This document shows, piece by piece, positions 49,601-58,330 of a stretch of DNA of 64,000 nt (position 1 is the first letter of the stretch; the number at the start of each line of letters is the position of its first letter). This DNA is from Myxococcales bacterium (lineage in GTDB: Bacteria; Myxococcota; Bradymonadia; UBA7976; UBA1532). The DNA is taken from the NCBI GenBank assembly GCA_020633515.1, contig JACKDM010000008.1, positions 1 through 64,000 on the forward strand, read 5' to 3'. A program made the translations under genes and the position numbers. Below the pieces are notes generated by a model that ran no database searches, was not told the DNA's origin, and saw nothing but the letters and a program-made list of their open reading frames with translations.

Positions 49601-51091
49601 CCCGACGCCGCCGCCATCGCCGCCTGCGTCGTGCGCTGGACCCCCACCTACCAGCAGGCCCTCGCCGGCCCGATCGACTTCACCGCGACGGTCAGCGAGC
49701 CCGACGGCCTCACCATCGAGCTCCGCTGGAGCTGCGACCCCATCGTGCGCGACGAAGACGCCGACGGCCTGCCCGACACCTGGGAGGAGGACAACGGCAC
49801 CGACCCCGGCGCCGACGACTGCGACGACGACCTCGACGGCGACGGCGTCAGCAACTGTGACGAGTTCGGCGACGGCACCCTGCCCGGCGTCTTCGACGGC
49901 CCGAGCGACCTCGTCCTCGTCTCCCCGATCGACGAGGCCATCGTCGACACCCTCACCCCCGACCTCGTCGTCGAGAACGCCACGAGCCCCCGCGGCCGGC
50001 CGCTCACCTACGAGTACGCCCTCTTCGAGCCCGGCGCCGACGACGCGCTCGCGACCTCGCCCGCCGTGCCCGAGGGCGACGCGACGACCATCTGGACCGT
50101 GCCCGAAGACACCCTCGAAGAGAACGCGACCTACGAGTGGACCGCCCGCGCCGACGACGGCATCGTCGGCGGCGCCTGGGCCGAGCGCGAGAGCTTCACC
50201 ATCGACGCCGTGCCCGAGCCCCCCACCGCGCCCGTCATCCGCCGCCCCGAGTCGGGCGACGCCGCCGGCGACGACCCGCTCCCCGTCGAGCTCGACAACG
50301 CCACCGACCCCGACCCCGGCGCCACGCTCACCTACGAGTGCGAGTTCGGCGCCGACCTCGACTTCGACCCACCCATCGCCACCGGCGACGGGCCCGAGGG
50401 CCAGCCGACGACCACCGTCGAGATCGACGGCGCGCTCCCCGAAGACGCCGTCGGCTGGATCCGCTGCCGCGCGATCGACGAGACCGGGCTGCCGAGCGAC
50501 TGGAGCGAGCCGGTCGACGTCACGATCAACCGCAGCAACACGCCCCCGACCGCGCCGGAGATGATCGACCCCGCGCCCGACGACGTCATCGTGCGCGCCG
50601 ACGACCCGGCGAGCATCGCGCTCACCACCGGCCGCGCGACCGACGCCGACGGCGACCCGCTCACCTACCGGATCTGGATCAGCGACGACCCGGCGTTCCC
50701 CGAGGCGACGACCGTCGAGTCGGAGGAGCTGACCCCCGACGCCGCCGGCGAGGTGGTGTGGACCCCGCCGCCGCTCGCGGTCGGCCGCACCTGGCACTGG
50801 CGCGCCCGCGCCCACGACGGCACCGCCGCCGGCCCGTTCGGGACCGCGCAGTTCACCCTCGAAGGCGAAGCGGACCCCGACATGGGCGTCGAGCCCGGCT
50901 TCGACGCCGACCTCATCCCCGCCGACGGCGCGATCCCCGACGGCGGCTTCGCCGACACCGGCCTCGGCGGCGACGTCATCAGCGGCACCGGCTGCGCCTG
51001 CGACGCCACCGACGACCGCACCGGCGCCCCGCTCTTCGCGCTCGCCCTCATCGCGCTCGGCCTCACCCGCCGCCGCCGCGGCCGCCGGTAG
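46652..51091 (+). CDS. giant surface protein with alpha/alpha-toroid-like, PKD-like and thrombospondin-type-3-like regions and MYXO-CTERM-like anchor
   Basis: 1,479 residues from ATG 46652. Signal peptide (1-27, ending AHAQ). Residues ~60-140 contain a calcium-type FRWDLDGDGTYDTDF motif. Residues ~150-510 have repeated helical segments with conserved aromatic/Gly motifs (WDYSVNAGQIDTSQVGWAAVG, GGYGYRTFNECGANYARSG, GPALPDCWGGTNISNYYAMY) resembling the toroid of prenyltransferase/squalene-cyclase-like folds. PKD-like beta domains follow, then DEDADGLPDTWEEDNGTD and DLDGDGVSNCDE (thrombospondin type-3 calcium repeats), then Fn3-like modules. The tail has GCACDATDD, a hydrophobic helix (APLFALALIALGL) and RRRRGRR, the Cys-helix-Arg layout of MYXO-CTERM sorting signals. 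Predicted to be processed and anchored on the outer surface. No sorting protease is in the window. Confidence 0.87.
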   Translation: MNRRLHPAAAAITCAIAAFIATTAHAQNEGFRVVTVPWVATNPAVPHDGVAGQPHFLQAVADGCVEGQLQFRWDLDGDGTYDTDFAAAPNRWNLGAQHTYEAAETRLFYPRVEGRCGEATASAEFPIRVNVDPPLGIRVNRAISNGLWAGHIQLLRDPALRRARFGGQAHNWADTAMLAQAMMNRGHRAGVDGATDPYLEDVQWMLHHVASNLTVQPDPAPQAGEDPDFNDNGVLLRVEGEENYVGGGCLEALASYGDMDYVPPPEAGLPAPLRGISLGELVQDAAEYFAWSQSEIPFNDAIAGGWDYSVNAGQIDTSQVGWAAVGLFAARINGGAQIADWVTDRLYQGVLFNDASRGGDPNLRGGYGYRTFNECGANYARSGAMLNALGFATARDRDDPQVQATVDYLGRNWGPALPDCWGGTNISNYYAMYQIAKGMRSFVPAFDVIGDGVDWYREYAQFLVDTQPADGRWNNDTVWMGGREITHALGLLVLIPTLFEAPPTAVAQGTPLDIGPGDTVTFTHGNSYVLDPTAPIVTYRWDFASYPDGLDADGDGRFDGPDDIAPEDLDGDGRVSGDEIRWEIETDDPDLHPEWTFDPALAFGDELVVTVRLQVEDTLGRTDDDAESVVIRIAYVNHPPVAAAHPERGGEYRVSPGGVVRLDGRGSFDPDSDDDPAPGFPRDSLTSIAWDLDGDGTFETDGALVDYAAPQGALEGQTRVARLRVCDDGTWIGQTDAECGGDCSLCHIADARIRIQTGPDAVVDPAFVVTEGDTVLVDGGASNHPAGRPYQLAWACADGLPFVPAADGRSITIDASDIDGPAAGRVFDCTLTATGDGLTDVATFTVTVQNRAPTLTAVLVGEPAEGATVQIRAEGDDAPADRDGLRYSFDCDGDGRFEVVDSASPVADCPLDDGDYAPRVRVDDGDGGVTAFDVPPFTVPNRPPQAPPVVCPADVREGVEVVWVIEAADPGRGAVACALTAPVPDAAAIAACVVRWTPTYQQALAGPIDFTATVSEPDGLTIELRWSCDPIVRDEDADGLPDTWEEDNGTDPGADDCDDDLDGDGVSNCDEFGDGTLPGVFDGPSDLVLVSPIDEAIVDTLTPDLVVENATSPRGRPLTYEYALFEPGADDALATSPAVPEGDATTIWTVPEDTLEENATYEWTARADDGIVGGAWAERESFTIDAVPEPPTAPVIRRPESGDAAGDDPLPVELDNATDPDPGATLTYECEFGADLDFDPPIATGDGPEGQPTTTVEIDGALPEDAVGWIRCRAIDETGLPSDWSEPVDVTINRSNTPPTAPEMIDPAPDDVIVRADDPASIALTTGRATDADGDPLTYRIWISDDPAFPEATTVESEELTPDAAGEVVWTPPPLAVGRTWHWRARAHDGTAAGPFGTAQFTLEGEADPDMGVEPGFDADLIPADGAIPDGGFADTGLGGDVISGTGCACDATDDRTGAPLFALALIALGLTRRRRGRR

Positions 51092-51144
51092 CGCCGAGCC
51101 CGGCCCCGCTCCGCGGGCCGATCTCGGCGTCGCTCAGCCTCGCC

Positions 51145-51158
51145 AGGCCTTCGGGCCT
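51145..51158. terminator. TTCG-loop hairpin between convergent genes
   Basis: AGGCC-TTCG-GGCCT lies in the 153-base space between the convergent giant protein gene and the cysteine-rich lipoprotein gene. Five-base perfect stem with a stable UUCG-type loop, usable from both directions. No T run follows, so termination would depend on Rho or on the hairpin alone. Confidence 0.35.
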
Positions 51159-51244
51159 TCCTGCGGCTTCGCTCCTCGACCCGCCCGCGGCCCGGCGCCG
51201 TCCTCGACCGGTCATTCGCGACCGCGACCGACCGGGCGCGCCGG

Positions 51245-53731
51245 TCAATCGACCACATCCACCCGCAGCGTGTAGACCGTCTGCCCCGCCCCGAACATCG
51301 ACACCGCCACCCACAGCCGCGCCCCCGCGACCTCCCCCGGTACCTCGACGATCTCCACGTCGCCGTTGCCATCCGCCCGCCCCCGCCAGCGCCCGTCAGC
51401 GTCGAAGACCGCCAGCGCCAGATCGCCCGCGAGGTGGCTGAACGCCAGCGAGACCTGCACCGAGACCCCCGGCGGCCGGTCGAAGACGAACCAGTCCTCG
51501 ATCCCCCCGCACGCGATCAGCCCCCCGTGCGCGATCGGAAACCGCCCGCCCAGCGCCGCCGCCTCATCGCGCGCCTGATTCGGCGCGAAGCCATCATCAC
51601 CCACGCACGCCGGCGCCCCGAGCCGCGTCGCCAGCCGATAGCGCAGCGCCCCCTGGCACGCCCGGCACACCACCTCCACCCCCACCTCGTCGACGCCCGC
51701 CGGCAGCGCCAGGCTCATCGGCTCGATCGACGTCCGCGAATCCAGCACCGCGTCGCCCCGCCACAGCGTCACCGCCAGCGGCCCCTGCCCCGCCTCCGGC
51801 TCGACCTCCACCACCCCCGCCTCGCCCCGCGTCCGCACCCGGAACCAATCGGCATCCCCCGGACACGCCACCCCATTGACCAGCGCCCCGCCCCCGATCA
51901 CCGTCGCCGCGCCCGCCGCGTCGTTCTCCTCGAAGCGATCGTCCACGCACCCGCTCGGCCGCTCGACCAGCGACAGCACGTAGCCCACGTCCGCCGCCAC
52001 CGCGCTCGACACCCGCAGCCACGCCGCCTCCGCCGGCACCGCCACCTCCACGCTCCCCCCCGCCGGCACCCGCACCTGCCGCAGCGCCCCCTCCGCCGCG
52101 TCCAGCACCTCGACCGACAGCTCCCCCGCCGTCGCCACCGCCAGCGACGCCTCGGCCCCCGGCAGCGCGAACCAGTCCACGTCCCGCGCGCAGACCACCG
52201 CCTCCACCCGCGCCGCGGGCGGCAGCACCACCGCCTGCGCCGCCGCGTCGTTCGGCTCCAGCGCATCCACCCCGCACGCCACCTCCGGGCACTGCCCCTC
52301 CCGATCGAGGCACAGCGCGATCCCCCGATCGATCGACACGCACGCCAGCGCCTCCCCCGGGCAGTCACCCCCACCGCACGCCACCGCGCAGCGCCGCACC
52401 CCGCCCACGAACGGCAGGCACAGCGCCGGCGAGGCGCAGTCGCGGTTGAAGGTACACCGCCCGCACGCCCCGCCCGGCCGCCCCATCGCGCAGCGCCCGC
52501 CGAGGCACACGCTCCCCGCCGGGCAATCCCCCGGGTTCTGGCACCCCGGCGCCAACACCACGCACCGCTCCCCCTCGCACCGCCGCCCCGCCGCGCAGTC
52601 CGCGTCCCGCGCGCAGAGCTGCGCCGCCTCGCAGTACCCCGCGAAGCACACCCCGCTCCCGCAGTCCGCGTCGATCCCGCACTCGACCCCGCTACAGAAC
52701 CGCCGCCCCGCCGGCAGACACAGCCGCCCATCACACGCCGCCCCCGGCGCACAGCCCCCCGCCGCGTCACACAGCGGCAGGCACACCCCGCCCAGATCGG
52801 ACGGGCACCCGAACCCCGCCCCGCACGGCAACCCCGGCCCGCACGGCACACACGGCTGCCCCCGCGCCCCCTCCGCGCAGCGCAGCGCCGTCACGTCACA
52901 GTGCCCGCCCGGACAATGCCCATCCGCCGTACACGCCACGCACCGCCCCGACGGCGGATGACACACCTGCCCCGCCCCGCACGCCACCGGGCACGGCTGC
53001 GCGATCTCGGGCTCGCAGGTCCCCGCCACGCAGATGAAACCCGCCTCGCAGTCCCCATCGCCGACGCACGACCCCGGCGGCCCGCACCGCCCCGGCGGGA
53101 TCAGACACACCCCCCCCGGACAATCCACGTCGCCCCGACACCGCGCCGGCGCCACGCACTCCGCGTCCACGCAGGTGAACCCCGCCGCGCAGTCCCCATC
53201 GACCGCGCACCGCGTCGGCCGGAACCGGCACGGCTCGCCCGGCGCCGGACAGAACCGATCCTGCGGACAGTCCTCGTCATCCGCGCACACCGCCGGCCGC
53301 GGCCCGCACACCCGCCCCCGGCAGATGTCCCCGCCCAGGCAATCCCCATCGACCAGGCACCGCCCGCTCGGATCGAGCACCGCGAACCCCTCGCCCACCA
53401 CCTCCACCGCCCCCCCCGGCCCGCTCGCCGCCACCGCCACCGCCACCACCGACCCCACCGGCTGCCCCGGGATCTGCCCCACCCACCGCTCGCCCCCCCC
53501 CACCAGCGCCGTCGTCTCCGCCGCCGCGTCGCCCACCTGCCAGACCAGCGCCACCCGATCGACCGCACCCGCCGTCACCACCGTCACCGTATAGGGCCCG
53601 AGCGGATCGCGCGTATCTCCCGGCCACGCCACGTCCACGATCACCGGCGCCGGCGGCGCGCACCCGGCCAGCACCGCCAACACCAGCGCCACCGCCCACG
53701 CACCACCCGGCGCCGCCCCGCGCGCGCTCAT
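51245..53731 (-). CDS. cysteine-rich repeat lipoprotein with C-terminal PPC-like domains
   Basis: 828 residues from ATG 53731, overlapping the stop of the 72-residue membrane-protein gene (ATGA). Signal peptide with lipobox LAGC (Cys24). A beta domain of ~100 residues is followed by about a dozen short cysteine repeats of CxxDxDC type (for example CLVDGDCLGGDICRGRVC and CVGDGDCEAGFICVAGTC; residues ~130-500). Three beta-sandwich modules resembling bacterial pre-peptidase C-terminal (PPC) domains follow, each opening with an EPNDAA- or EENDAA-type motif and a D-W-F (VDWFALPG, ADWFRVRT, EDWFVFDR). Outer-surface location likely. Such proteins are abundant in Myxococcota; function unknown. Confidence 0.83.
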   Translation of the reverse strand: MSARGAAPGGAWAVALVLAVLAGCAPPAPVIVDVAWPGDTRDPLGPYTVTVVTAGAVDRVALVWQVGDAAAETTALVGGGERWVGQIPGQPVGSVVAVAVAASGPGGAVEVVGEGFAVLDPSGRCLVDGDCLGGDICRGRVCGPRPAVCADDEDCPQDRFCPAPGEPCRFRPTRCAVDGDCAAGFTCVDAECVAPARCRGDVDCPGGVCLIPPGRCGPPGSCVGDGDCEAGFICVAGTCEPEIAQPCPVACGAGQVCHPPSGRCVACTADGHCPGGHCDVTALRCAEGARGQPCVPCGPGLPCGAGFGCPSDLGGVCLPLCDAAGGCAPGAACDGRLCLPAGRRFCSGVECGIDADCGSGVCFAGYCEAAQLCARDADCAAGRRCEGERCVVLAPGCQNPGDCPAGSVCLGGRCAMGRPGGACGRCTFNRDCASPALCLPFVGGVRRCAVACGGGDCPGEALACVSIDRGIALCLDREGQCPEVACGVDALEPNDAAAQAVVLPPAARVEAVVCARDVDWFALPGAEASLAVATAGELSVEVLDAAEGALRQVRVPAGGSVEVAVPAEAAWLRVSSAVAADVGYVLSLVERPSGCVDDRFEENDAAGAATVIGGGALVNGVACPGDADWFRVRTRGEAGVVEVEPEAGQGPLAVTLWRGDAVLDSRTSIEPMSLALPAGVDEVGVEVVCRACQGALRYRLATRLGAPACVGDDGFAPNQARDEAAALGGRFPIAHGGLIACGGIEDWFVFDRPPGVSVQVSLAFSHLAGDLALAVFDADGRWRGRADGNGDVEIVEVPGEVAGARLWVAVSMFGAGQTVYTLRVDVVD

Positions 53732-53946
53732 TGCCCCCCCGCCCCCCGCGCCCGCGCCAGCGCCGCCCGCCACCGCTCATGCACCCCCGCCCCCCAACGC
53801 GCCAGCGCCAGCGCCACCACCACCCCGCCCGCCGCGAGCACCCCGAGCACCACCCCCACCATCACCCCCGCCCGCCGCGGCCCCCCGAAGCGCGCCCCCC
53901 GCAGCTTCGCCGGCCGCGTCCACCGCCGCTGACCCATGCGCTTCAT
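53728..53946 (-). CDS. small basic single-span membrane protein
   Basis: 72 residues from ATG 53946, with GGGAGGTGGCG upstream. Basic cytosolic start (KRMGQRRWTRPAKLRGARFG), one transmembrane helix (VMVGVVLGVLAAGGVVVALAL) and an amphipathic C-terminal helix (HERWRAALARARGAG). The stop overlaps the ATG of the cysteine-rich lipoprotein, so it is real and translationally coupled. No family recognised. Perhaps an assembly or export partner of the lipoprotein (inference). Confidence 0.7.
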   Translation of the reverse strand: MKRMGQRRWTRPAKLRGARFGGPRRAGVMVGVVLGVLAAGGVVVALALARWGAGVHERWRAALARARGAGGQ

Positions 53947-54085
53947 CGCCACCTCCCGTGCCAGACCCCGCCACTCCACCACGCCCGCCGACTCCGGGTC
54001 GAGTTCGGCGCGGCCTCGACGACCGAGGCCCCACCGCCCCCGACCGTCACCCGCCGCACCGCCCGCCGCCGCACCGCCCGCCGCC

Positions 54086-55099
54086 TCACCCCGGCCGACA
54101 TGACAGCCGCACGACACCCGGCGCCAGCTCCACCGCCGCGCAGCGCCGCGACGGGCACGCCGAATCATCCACGCACGCCGCGAAGCACACCCCATCCACG
54201 CACACCCCGCTCGCGCACGCCGCGTCCACCGCGCACGCCGCCTCCGCCCCCCCGTTCCCCGCCGCCGGCACGCACCGCAGATCGGCCGCCCGATCCACCC
54301 CCGGCCCGCACGCCGCCCCGAGCGGACACTCCCCATCCGACGCGCACCCCCGCGGCGCGCACCCCCGCGTCACCGGATCACACACCCCCGGCGCGCAGCC
54401 CTCCCCCTCGACCCGGCACCCCGGCCGACACGCCCCATCCGCCGCGCAGAACCGCTCGTCGCTGCACTCCTCATCGACCCGGCACAAGCACCGCCGCGTC
54501 ACCGCGTCGCACCGCCCCCGCGCGCAGTCATCGGGCGCCACCCGACACCCCGGCGCGCAGCTCATCGCCCCGTCGTCGCAGAACGCCCCCGCCGGACACT
54601 CCCCATCGGCCCGACACCCGGCCGGCACACACCGCCCGCTCTCCCCGTCGCACACCTGCCCCGCCCCACACGACGCCGGCTCCACCCGGCACCCCACCAC
54701 GCACCGCCCCCCCGCGCACCGCTCGCCCCGCGGACAGTCCCCATCGCCCCCGCACCCGCCCCCCGCGTCACCCACCGGCAGCAGGCACCGCCCCTCCACA
54801 CACGCTCCCCCCGCGCAGTCCTCATCGCCCGCGCACCCCGCCGCGCACCACCCCCCCGCGCAGATCCGCCCCCCCGGACAGTCACCCCCATCGCGACAGC
54901 TCCGCGCCGTGCACCCGCCATCGAGGCAGATCCCATCGACGCAGTCCCCATCCTCGGCGCACGCGCTCGGCGCCACGCACCGCCGCTCCACGCAGATCGC
55001 GCCGCTCGCGCAGTCATCCGTCGCCTCGCACCGCCCGCCCGTCTCCGCGCAGCCCCCAATGAGGGCCAACACCAAAAAAGCCAACCACCGAGCGATCAT
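54086..55099 (-). CDS. cysteine-rich repeat lipoprotein
   Basis: 337 residues from ATG 55099. Lipobox IGGC (Cys17), then about 14 short repeats with four to six cysteines, many of the form CxxDxDC or CRxDGECPxGxxC (for example CAEDGDCVDGICLDGGC and CRADGECPAGAFCDDG), until the end. Same repeat class as the larger lipoprotein downstream, but without a beta-sandwich tail. Probably a disulfide-rigid rod on the cell surface. It lies 139 bases upstream of the small membrane-protein gene on the same strand; no other signature. Confidence 0.8.
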   Translation of the reverse strand: MIARWLAFLVLALIGGCAETGGRCEATDDCASGAICVERRCVAPSACAEDGDCVDGICLDGGCTARSCRDGGDCPGGRICAGGWCAAGCAGDEDCAGGACVEGRCLLPVGDAGGGCGGDGDCPRGERCAGGRCVVGCRVEPASCGAGQVCDGESGRCVPAGCRADGECPAGAFCDDGAMSCAPGCRVAPDDCARGRCDAVTRRCLCRVDEECSDERFCAADGACRPGCRVEGEGCAPGVCDPVTRGCAPRGCASDGECPLGAACGPGVDRAADLRCVPAAGNGGAEAACAVDAACASGVCVDGVCFAACVDDSACPSRRCAAVELAPGVVRLSCRPG

Positions 55100-55147
55100 G
55101 CGCCGGTTGTAGCACCGGCCTCGAAGCCTAAGCAAAGCCACCCCGGC

Positions 55148-56017
55148 TCAGCGCGGCAGCATGAAGAACGCGACCCACGGGCCGGTGACGACGTCACTGC
55201 ACCCCGGATCCGGCCGCCCATCGACCGCGCGCGCGCTCTCGACATAGGCCCGATAGCGGCGGACACCGAGCATCAGATCGGCCACTCCGCCCTCCTCCGC
55301 CTCGACGACGCCGCCCTCACCCGCGAAGCGCAACGCCAACGCGGTGTAGGTCGCCTCGGCCACGCAGACCCACTCGACGGGTCCTGCGCACACCTCGCGC
55401 CGGCTGATCTCCGCGCCGAGGAAGCCCGGCCCCGCGAAGACACCCTCGTCGAGCCAGGCCGCCGGCCCCACGTAGGCCGCCACGAGCACCTGCCGCTCCA
55501 GGTCGCGCACCACCACCGCCACATCCGATCGGCGGTCGTCGCTCTCGGCCCACAGCGCCACCTCGACCCGCGCGCCGAGCGCGAGCGCCGGCAGCAGCGC
55601 GGCGTCGGCCGAGAAGTCGAGCATCACCGGCTCCGGCCGCCCGACATCGAGCGCGATCTGCGCCAGCGTCGGGCTGCGCTGCACGACCTCGCCCATGCCC
55701 TCGAAGCGCACCGACTCGCTCGCGGTGACCGTGAACCACCCGCCCCAAAGCTGCATGTCCCGCACCACGCAGCCGATCGGATCGGGCCCCCCGTCGGGCC
55801 CGATCCGCGCGTCGGGCGGCGGCGGGGCGCCATCGACCGCGCCGTCCGCCGCCCCCGCGTCGTCTGCCGCCACCGCGGCATCCGGCGCAGGCAGCGGCGC
55901 GCCCTCGTCGCAGCCGGCGAGCCCGACGAGGACCACGAGCGCCAGCCACCCGGCCGAAGCGTGGCCTCGTCGTGAATAGATGCGAGCTCGGTCCGGGCGA
56001 TGGAATGCGACGGGCAT
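55148..56017 (-). CDS. hypothetical lipoprotein
   Basis: 289 residues from ATG 56017, with AAGGGATG upstream. A positively charged start precedes a signal peptide with lipobox LAGC (Cys36), then an Ala/Asp/Pro-rich linker, then a ~200-residue beta-rich domain (GGWFTVTASESVRFEGMGEV, VALWAESDDRRSDVAVVV, ending VAFFMLPR). No family recognised. The linker type is shared with other lipoproteins in the window. It lies 48 bases upstream of the cysteine-rich lipoprotein at 54086-55099 on the same strand, so the two may be co-transcribed. Confidence 0.65.
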   Translation of the reverse strand: MPVAFHRPDRARIYSRRGHASAGWLALVVLVGLAGCDEGAPLPAPDAAVAADDAGAADGAVDGAPPPPDARIGPDGGPDPIGCVVRDMQLWGGWFTVTASESVRFEGMGEVVQRSPTLAQIALDVGRPEPVMLDFSADAALLPALALGARVEVALWAESDDRRSDVAVVVRDLERQVLVAAYVGPAAWLDEGVFAGPGFLGAEISRREVCAGPVEWVCVAEATYTALALRFAGEGGVVEAEEGGVADLMLGVRRYRAYVESARAVDGRPDPGCSDVVTGPWVAFFMLPR

Positions 56018-56158
56018 GGGATCATCCCTTCTCTCGCGGTCAGGCGTGCTCGGGCTCGGCGATCGGAGGCCGACCGCAGCGACCTCCACCGCCACTCGAG
56101 GCCGCGCCCGGCGTTCCTGACAAACCGCGCCCGCTTTCGAAGTCGCCCGCCCCGCCCC

Positions 56159-58330
56159 TCACTCCCGCTTCGGCCGCCCCTTCTCGTACACCACCGTCCG
56201 CCACACCGCGCCATCCGGCCGCCAGAAGGTCCACGCGCCCGACTTCTCCCCGTCGATGTACACGCCGGCCCGCTCCTTCGCCCCGCTCGGGTACCACGCC
56301 GTCCACTCCCCGATCTCGCGCCCCTGGAAGAACTGCCCCGCCTCCTTCTTCACCTTCCCGCCCGGGTGCCACCACGACCACTCCCCCTCGCGCACCCCGT
56401 TCGCGTACGCCCCCTCCGCCGCCGTCGAGCCATCCGGGTGGAACTGCGTGAAGACCCCGTCCTCCACCCCCTGCCGGTACGTCCCGATGAAGCGCCGCAT
56501 CCCGTCGCGGTACCAGCCCTGCCACCGCCCGTGCGCCCGATCGTCGCGGTAGCCGCCGCGCACCATCTCCTGCCCGTTGTCGTAGAACGTCACCCACTCC
56601 CCGTCCTGCTCGCCCCGCTCGAACTCGCCCTGCTTCTCCAGGTGCCCGTTCGGGTGCCACCAGCTCCACGCGCCCACCCGCACCTCGGTCGGCTCCCCGT
56701 CCGCGCTCGGCTTGCAGATCCGACACCCCGCCAGCCGCTCCTCGGGGTCGACGAACCACTCACCGTCGCGCTCCTCGCACGCCCGCTGCGCCGGATCGGA
56801 CGAGACGCCCTGGTCATAGCTCACCGTCCGCCACTTCTCGCCCGAGTACCAGTACTCGGTCCACTCGCCCTGCTTGCGCCCGTCCTGGTACTCGCCCTCG
56901 CCGCTCTTGTGCCCGTTGTTGAAGTACTCGACCCACGGCCCCGCGCGCTCGTCGGCGGTGAAGCCACCCACCGCCTCGGGGAACGACTCCCAGTGGTTGA
57001 TCTGCCAGTCGCCGACCCGAAAGCCCCGGTCGTACTGGCCCTGCCACGCGACGCGGCCGTTCTGGTAGTAGGCCGTCCACGGGCCGTGCCGCCGGTCGTC
57101 CTCGAAGCCGCCCTCGCTCTTGAGCTCGCCGGTGATGAACCACGACCGCGACGGCCCCTGGCGCACGCCGCGCTCGAAGGTCTCTTCGAGCTCGCGCACC
57201 CCGTGCTCGGTGTAGGTCGTCCACACCCCGCTCTTCGCGCCGCCCTCGTAGCGCCCCGTCTCGCGCACCGTGCCGTCGGCGGCGTAGCGGGTCCACTCGC
57301 CGCGGCCGTCGAGGATGATCGAGGCGCCGTAGGTGCCGCCCTGCGCGTCGCGGAAGACGTGCGCCCCCTCCGGCGCGCCGCCGCTGTAGCGCCCCTCGCG
57401 CAGGATCTCGCCGGTCGGGTGGTAGTCGATCCAGGTCCCGCTCGGCACCCCGCCGTCGAAGTCCGCCTCCCACTGCTTGCGCGCCTCGGCGTCGTAGCCC
57501 GTCCACCGCCCCACCCGGCGCTCGTCGATCAAGCAGCCGTCGACCCGCTCCTGGTGGTCGACCTCCCACTCGCCGTCGAGCGCCGCGCAGGCGAGCGCGT
57601 GCGGGTCCTGGCGCTGGTCGTCCTGGTAGACCACCTCCCGCCACTTGCGCCCGCCGAGGGTGTACTCGGTCCACGTCCCCTCGCGGCGGCCCTCGACGTA
57701 GGGGCCCTCCTCGATCTTGGGCCCGCGGCGGTGATGGAAGACCCAGACCCCGTGCCGCTGGCCGGCGACGTACGGGCCCTTCTCCTGGATCCCGCCCTCG
57801 GGGAAGTAGCGGGTCCACTCGCCGCTGTAGACGTCGTCGGCGTAGGCGCCCTCGGCGGCCTTCTGGCAGTGGGTGTAGTACTCGACCGCCGGGCCCTCGC
57901 GCTTGCCGGCCTTCCAGGTGACGGTGAACGCGACCTGCCCGCCGGGGTGGTAGCCCTCCCACACGCCCTCTTCTTCGCCGTCGACGTTCTGCCCGCGCAG
58001 CCGGGGGCGGCCGTTCTTGTGGTACTCGACGTGCCGGCCGTGCAGCTTGCCCGCCTTCATGTCGGCGCGGGCCTTGATCCAGCGGCTCGTGCCCCGGCCC
58101 TCGTAGAAGGTCCACTCGCCCTCGGGCTGGCCCTTGACGCGGCAGCCCTCGACCGCCTCGCTCGTCTGCCAGCGCCCGCCGGCCTTCTTGCAGCTCGCCC
58201 GGTCGTCGATCACCGGCGCCGACGGGGCCTCGGCCGCCTCGGCGGCGGGCGCTGCCGGCTCCTCGGCGGCGGCCGGGAAGGCGAGCGCGAGGCACGACAG
58301 CCCCGCGAGCACGATGGCGAGAGCCTTCAC
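56159..58330 (-). CDS. secreted MORN/YwqK-type repeat protein
   Basis: 723 residues from GTG 58330. Signal peptide ending PAAAEE, an Ala/Glu/Pro linker, then about 25-28 repeats across the rest. Units have the form G-x-W-x-x-Y-x-x-x-G with a preceding basic or Gly-rich turn, for example GEWTFYEGRG, GVWEGYHPGG, GPWTAYYQNG, GEWSWWHPGG and GAWTFWRPDG. Two or three internal Cys-containing breaks (CKKAGGRWQ, CAALDGEWEV, CEERDGEWFV) may mark sub-blocks. This is the MORN-variant / YwqK repeat, which builds an elongated beta structure. Its GTGA overlap with the upstream TPR gene makes it the last member of the MoxR-transglutaminase operon. Confidence 0.87.
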   Translation of the reverse strand: MKALAIVLAGLSCLALAFPAAAEEPAAPAAEAAEAPSAPVIDDRASCKKAGGRWQTSEAVEGCRVKGQPEGEWTFYEGRGTSRWIKARADMKAGKLHGRHVEYHKNGRPRLRGQNVDGEEEGVWEGYHPGGQVAFTVTWKAGKREGPAVEYYTHCQKAAEGAYADDVYSGEWTRYFPEGGIQEKGPYVAGQRHGVWVFHHRRGPKIEEGPYVEGRREGTWTEYTLGGRKWREVVYQDDQRQDPHALACAALDGEWEVDHQERVDGCLIDERRVGRWTGYDAEARKQWEADFDGGVPSGTWIDYHPTGEILREGRYSGGAPEGAHVFRDAQGGTYGASIILDGRGEWTRYAADGTVRETGRYEGGAKSGVWTTYTEHGVRELEETFERGVRQGPSRSWFITGELKSEGGFEDDRRHGPWTAYYQNGRVAWQGQYDRGFRVGDWQINHWESFPEAVGGFTADERAGPWVEYFNNGHKSGEGEYQDGRKQGEWTEYWYSGEKWRTVSYDQGVSSDPAQRACEERDGEWFVDPEERLAGCRICKPSADGEPTEVRVGAWSWWHPNGHLEKQGEFERGEQDGEWVTFYDNGQEMVRGGYRDDRAHGRWQGWYRDGMRRFIGTYRQGVEDGVFTQFHPDGSTAAEGAYANGVREGEWSWWHPGGKVKKEAGQFFQGREIGEWTAWYPSGAKERAGVYIDGEKSGAWTFWRPDGAVWRTVVYEKGRPKRE

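Noticed and set aside
53731..55062. Plus-strand Pro/Arg/Thr-rich open frames across the cysteine-rich lipoprotein genes
   Set aside because: They are antisense images of CxxDxDC repeats. The minus-strand frames have lipoboxes, regular cysteine spacing and an ATGA gene junction.
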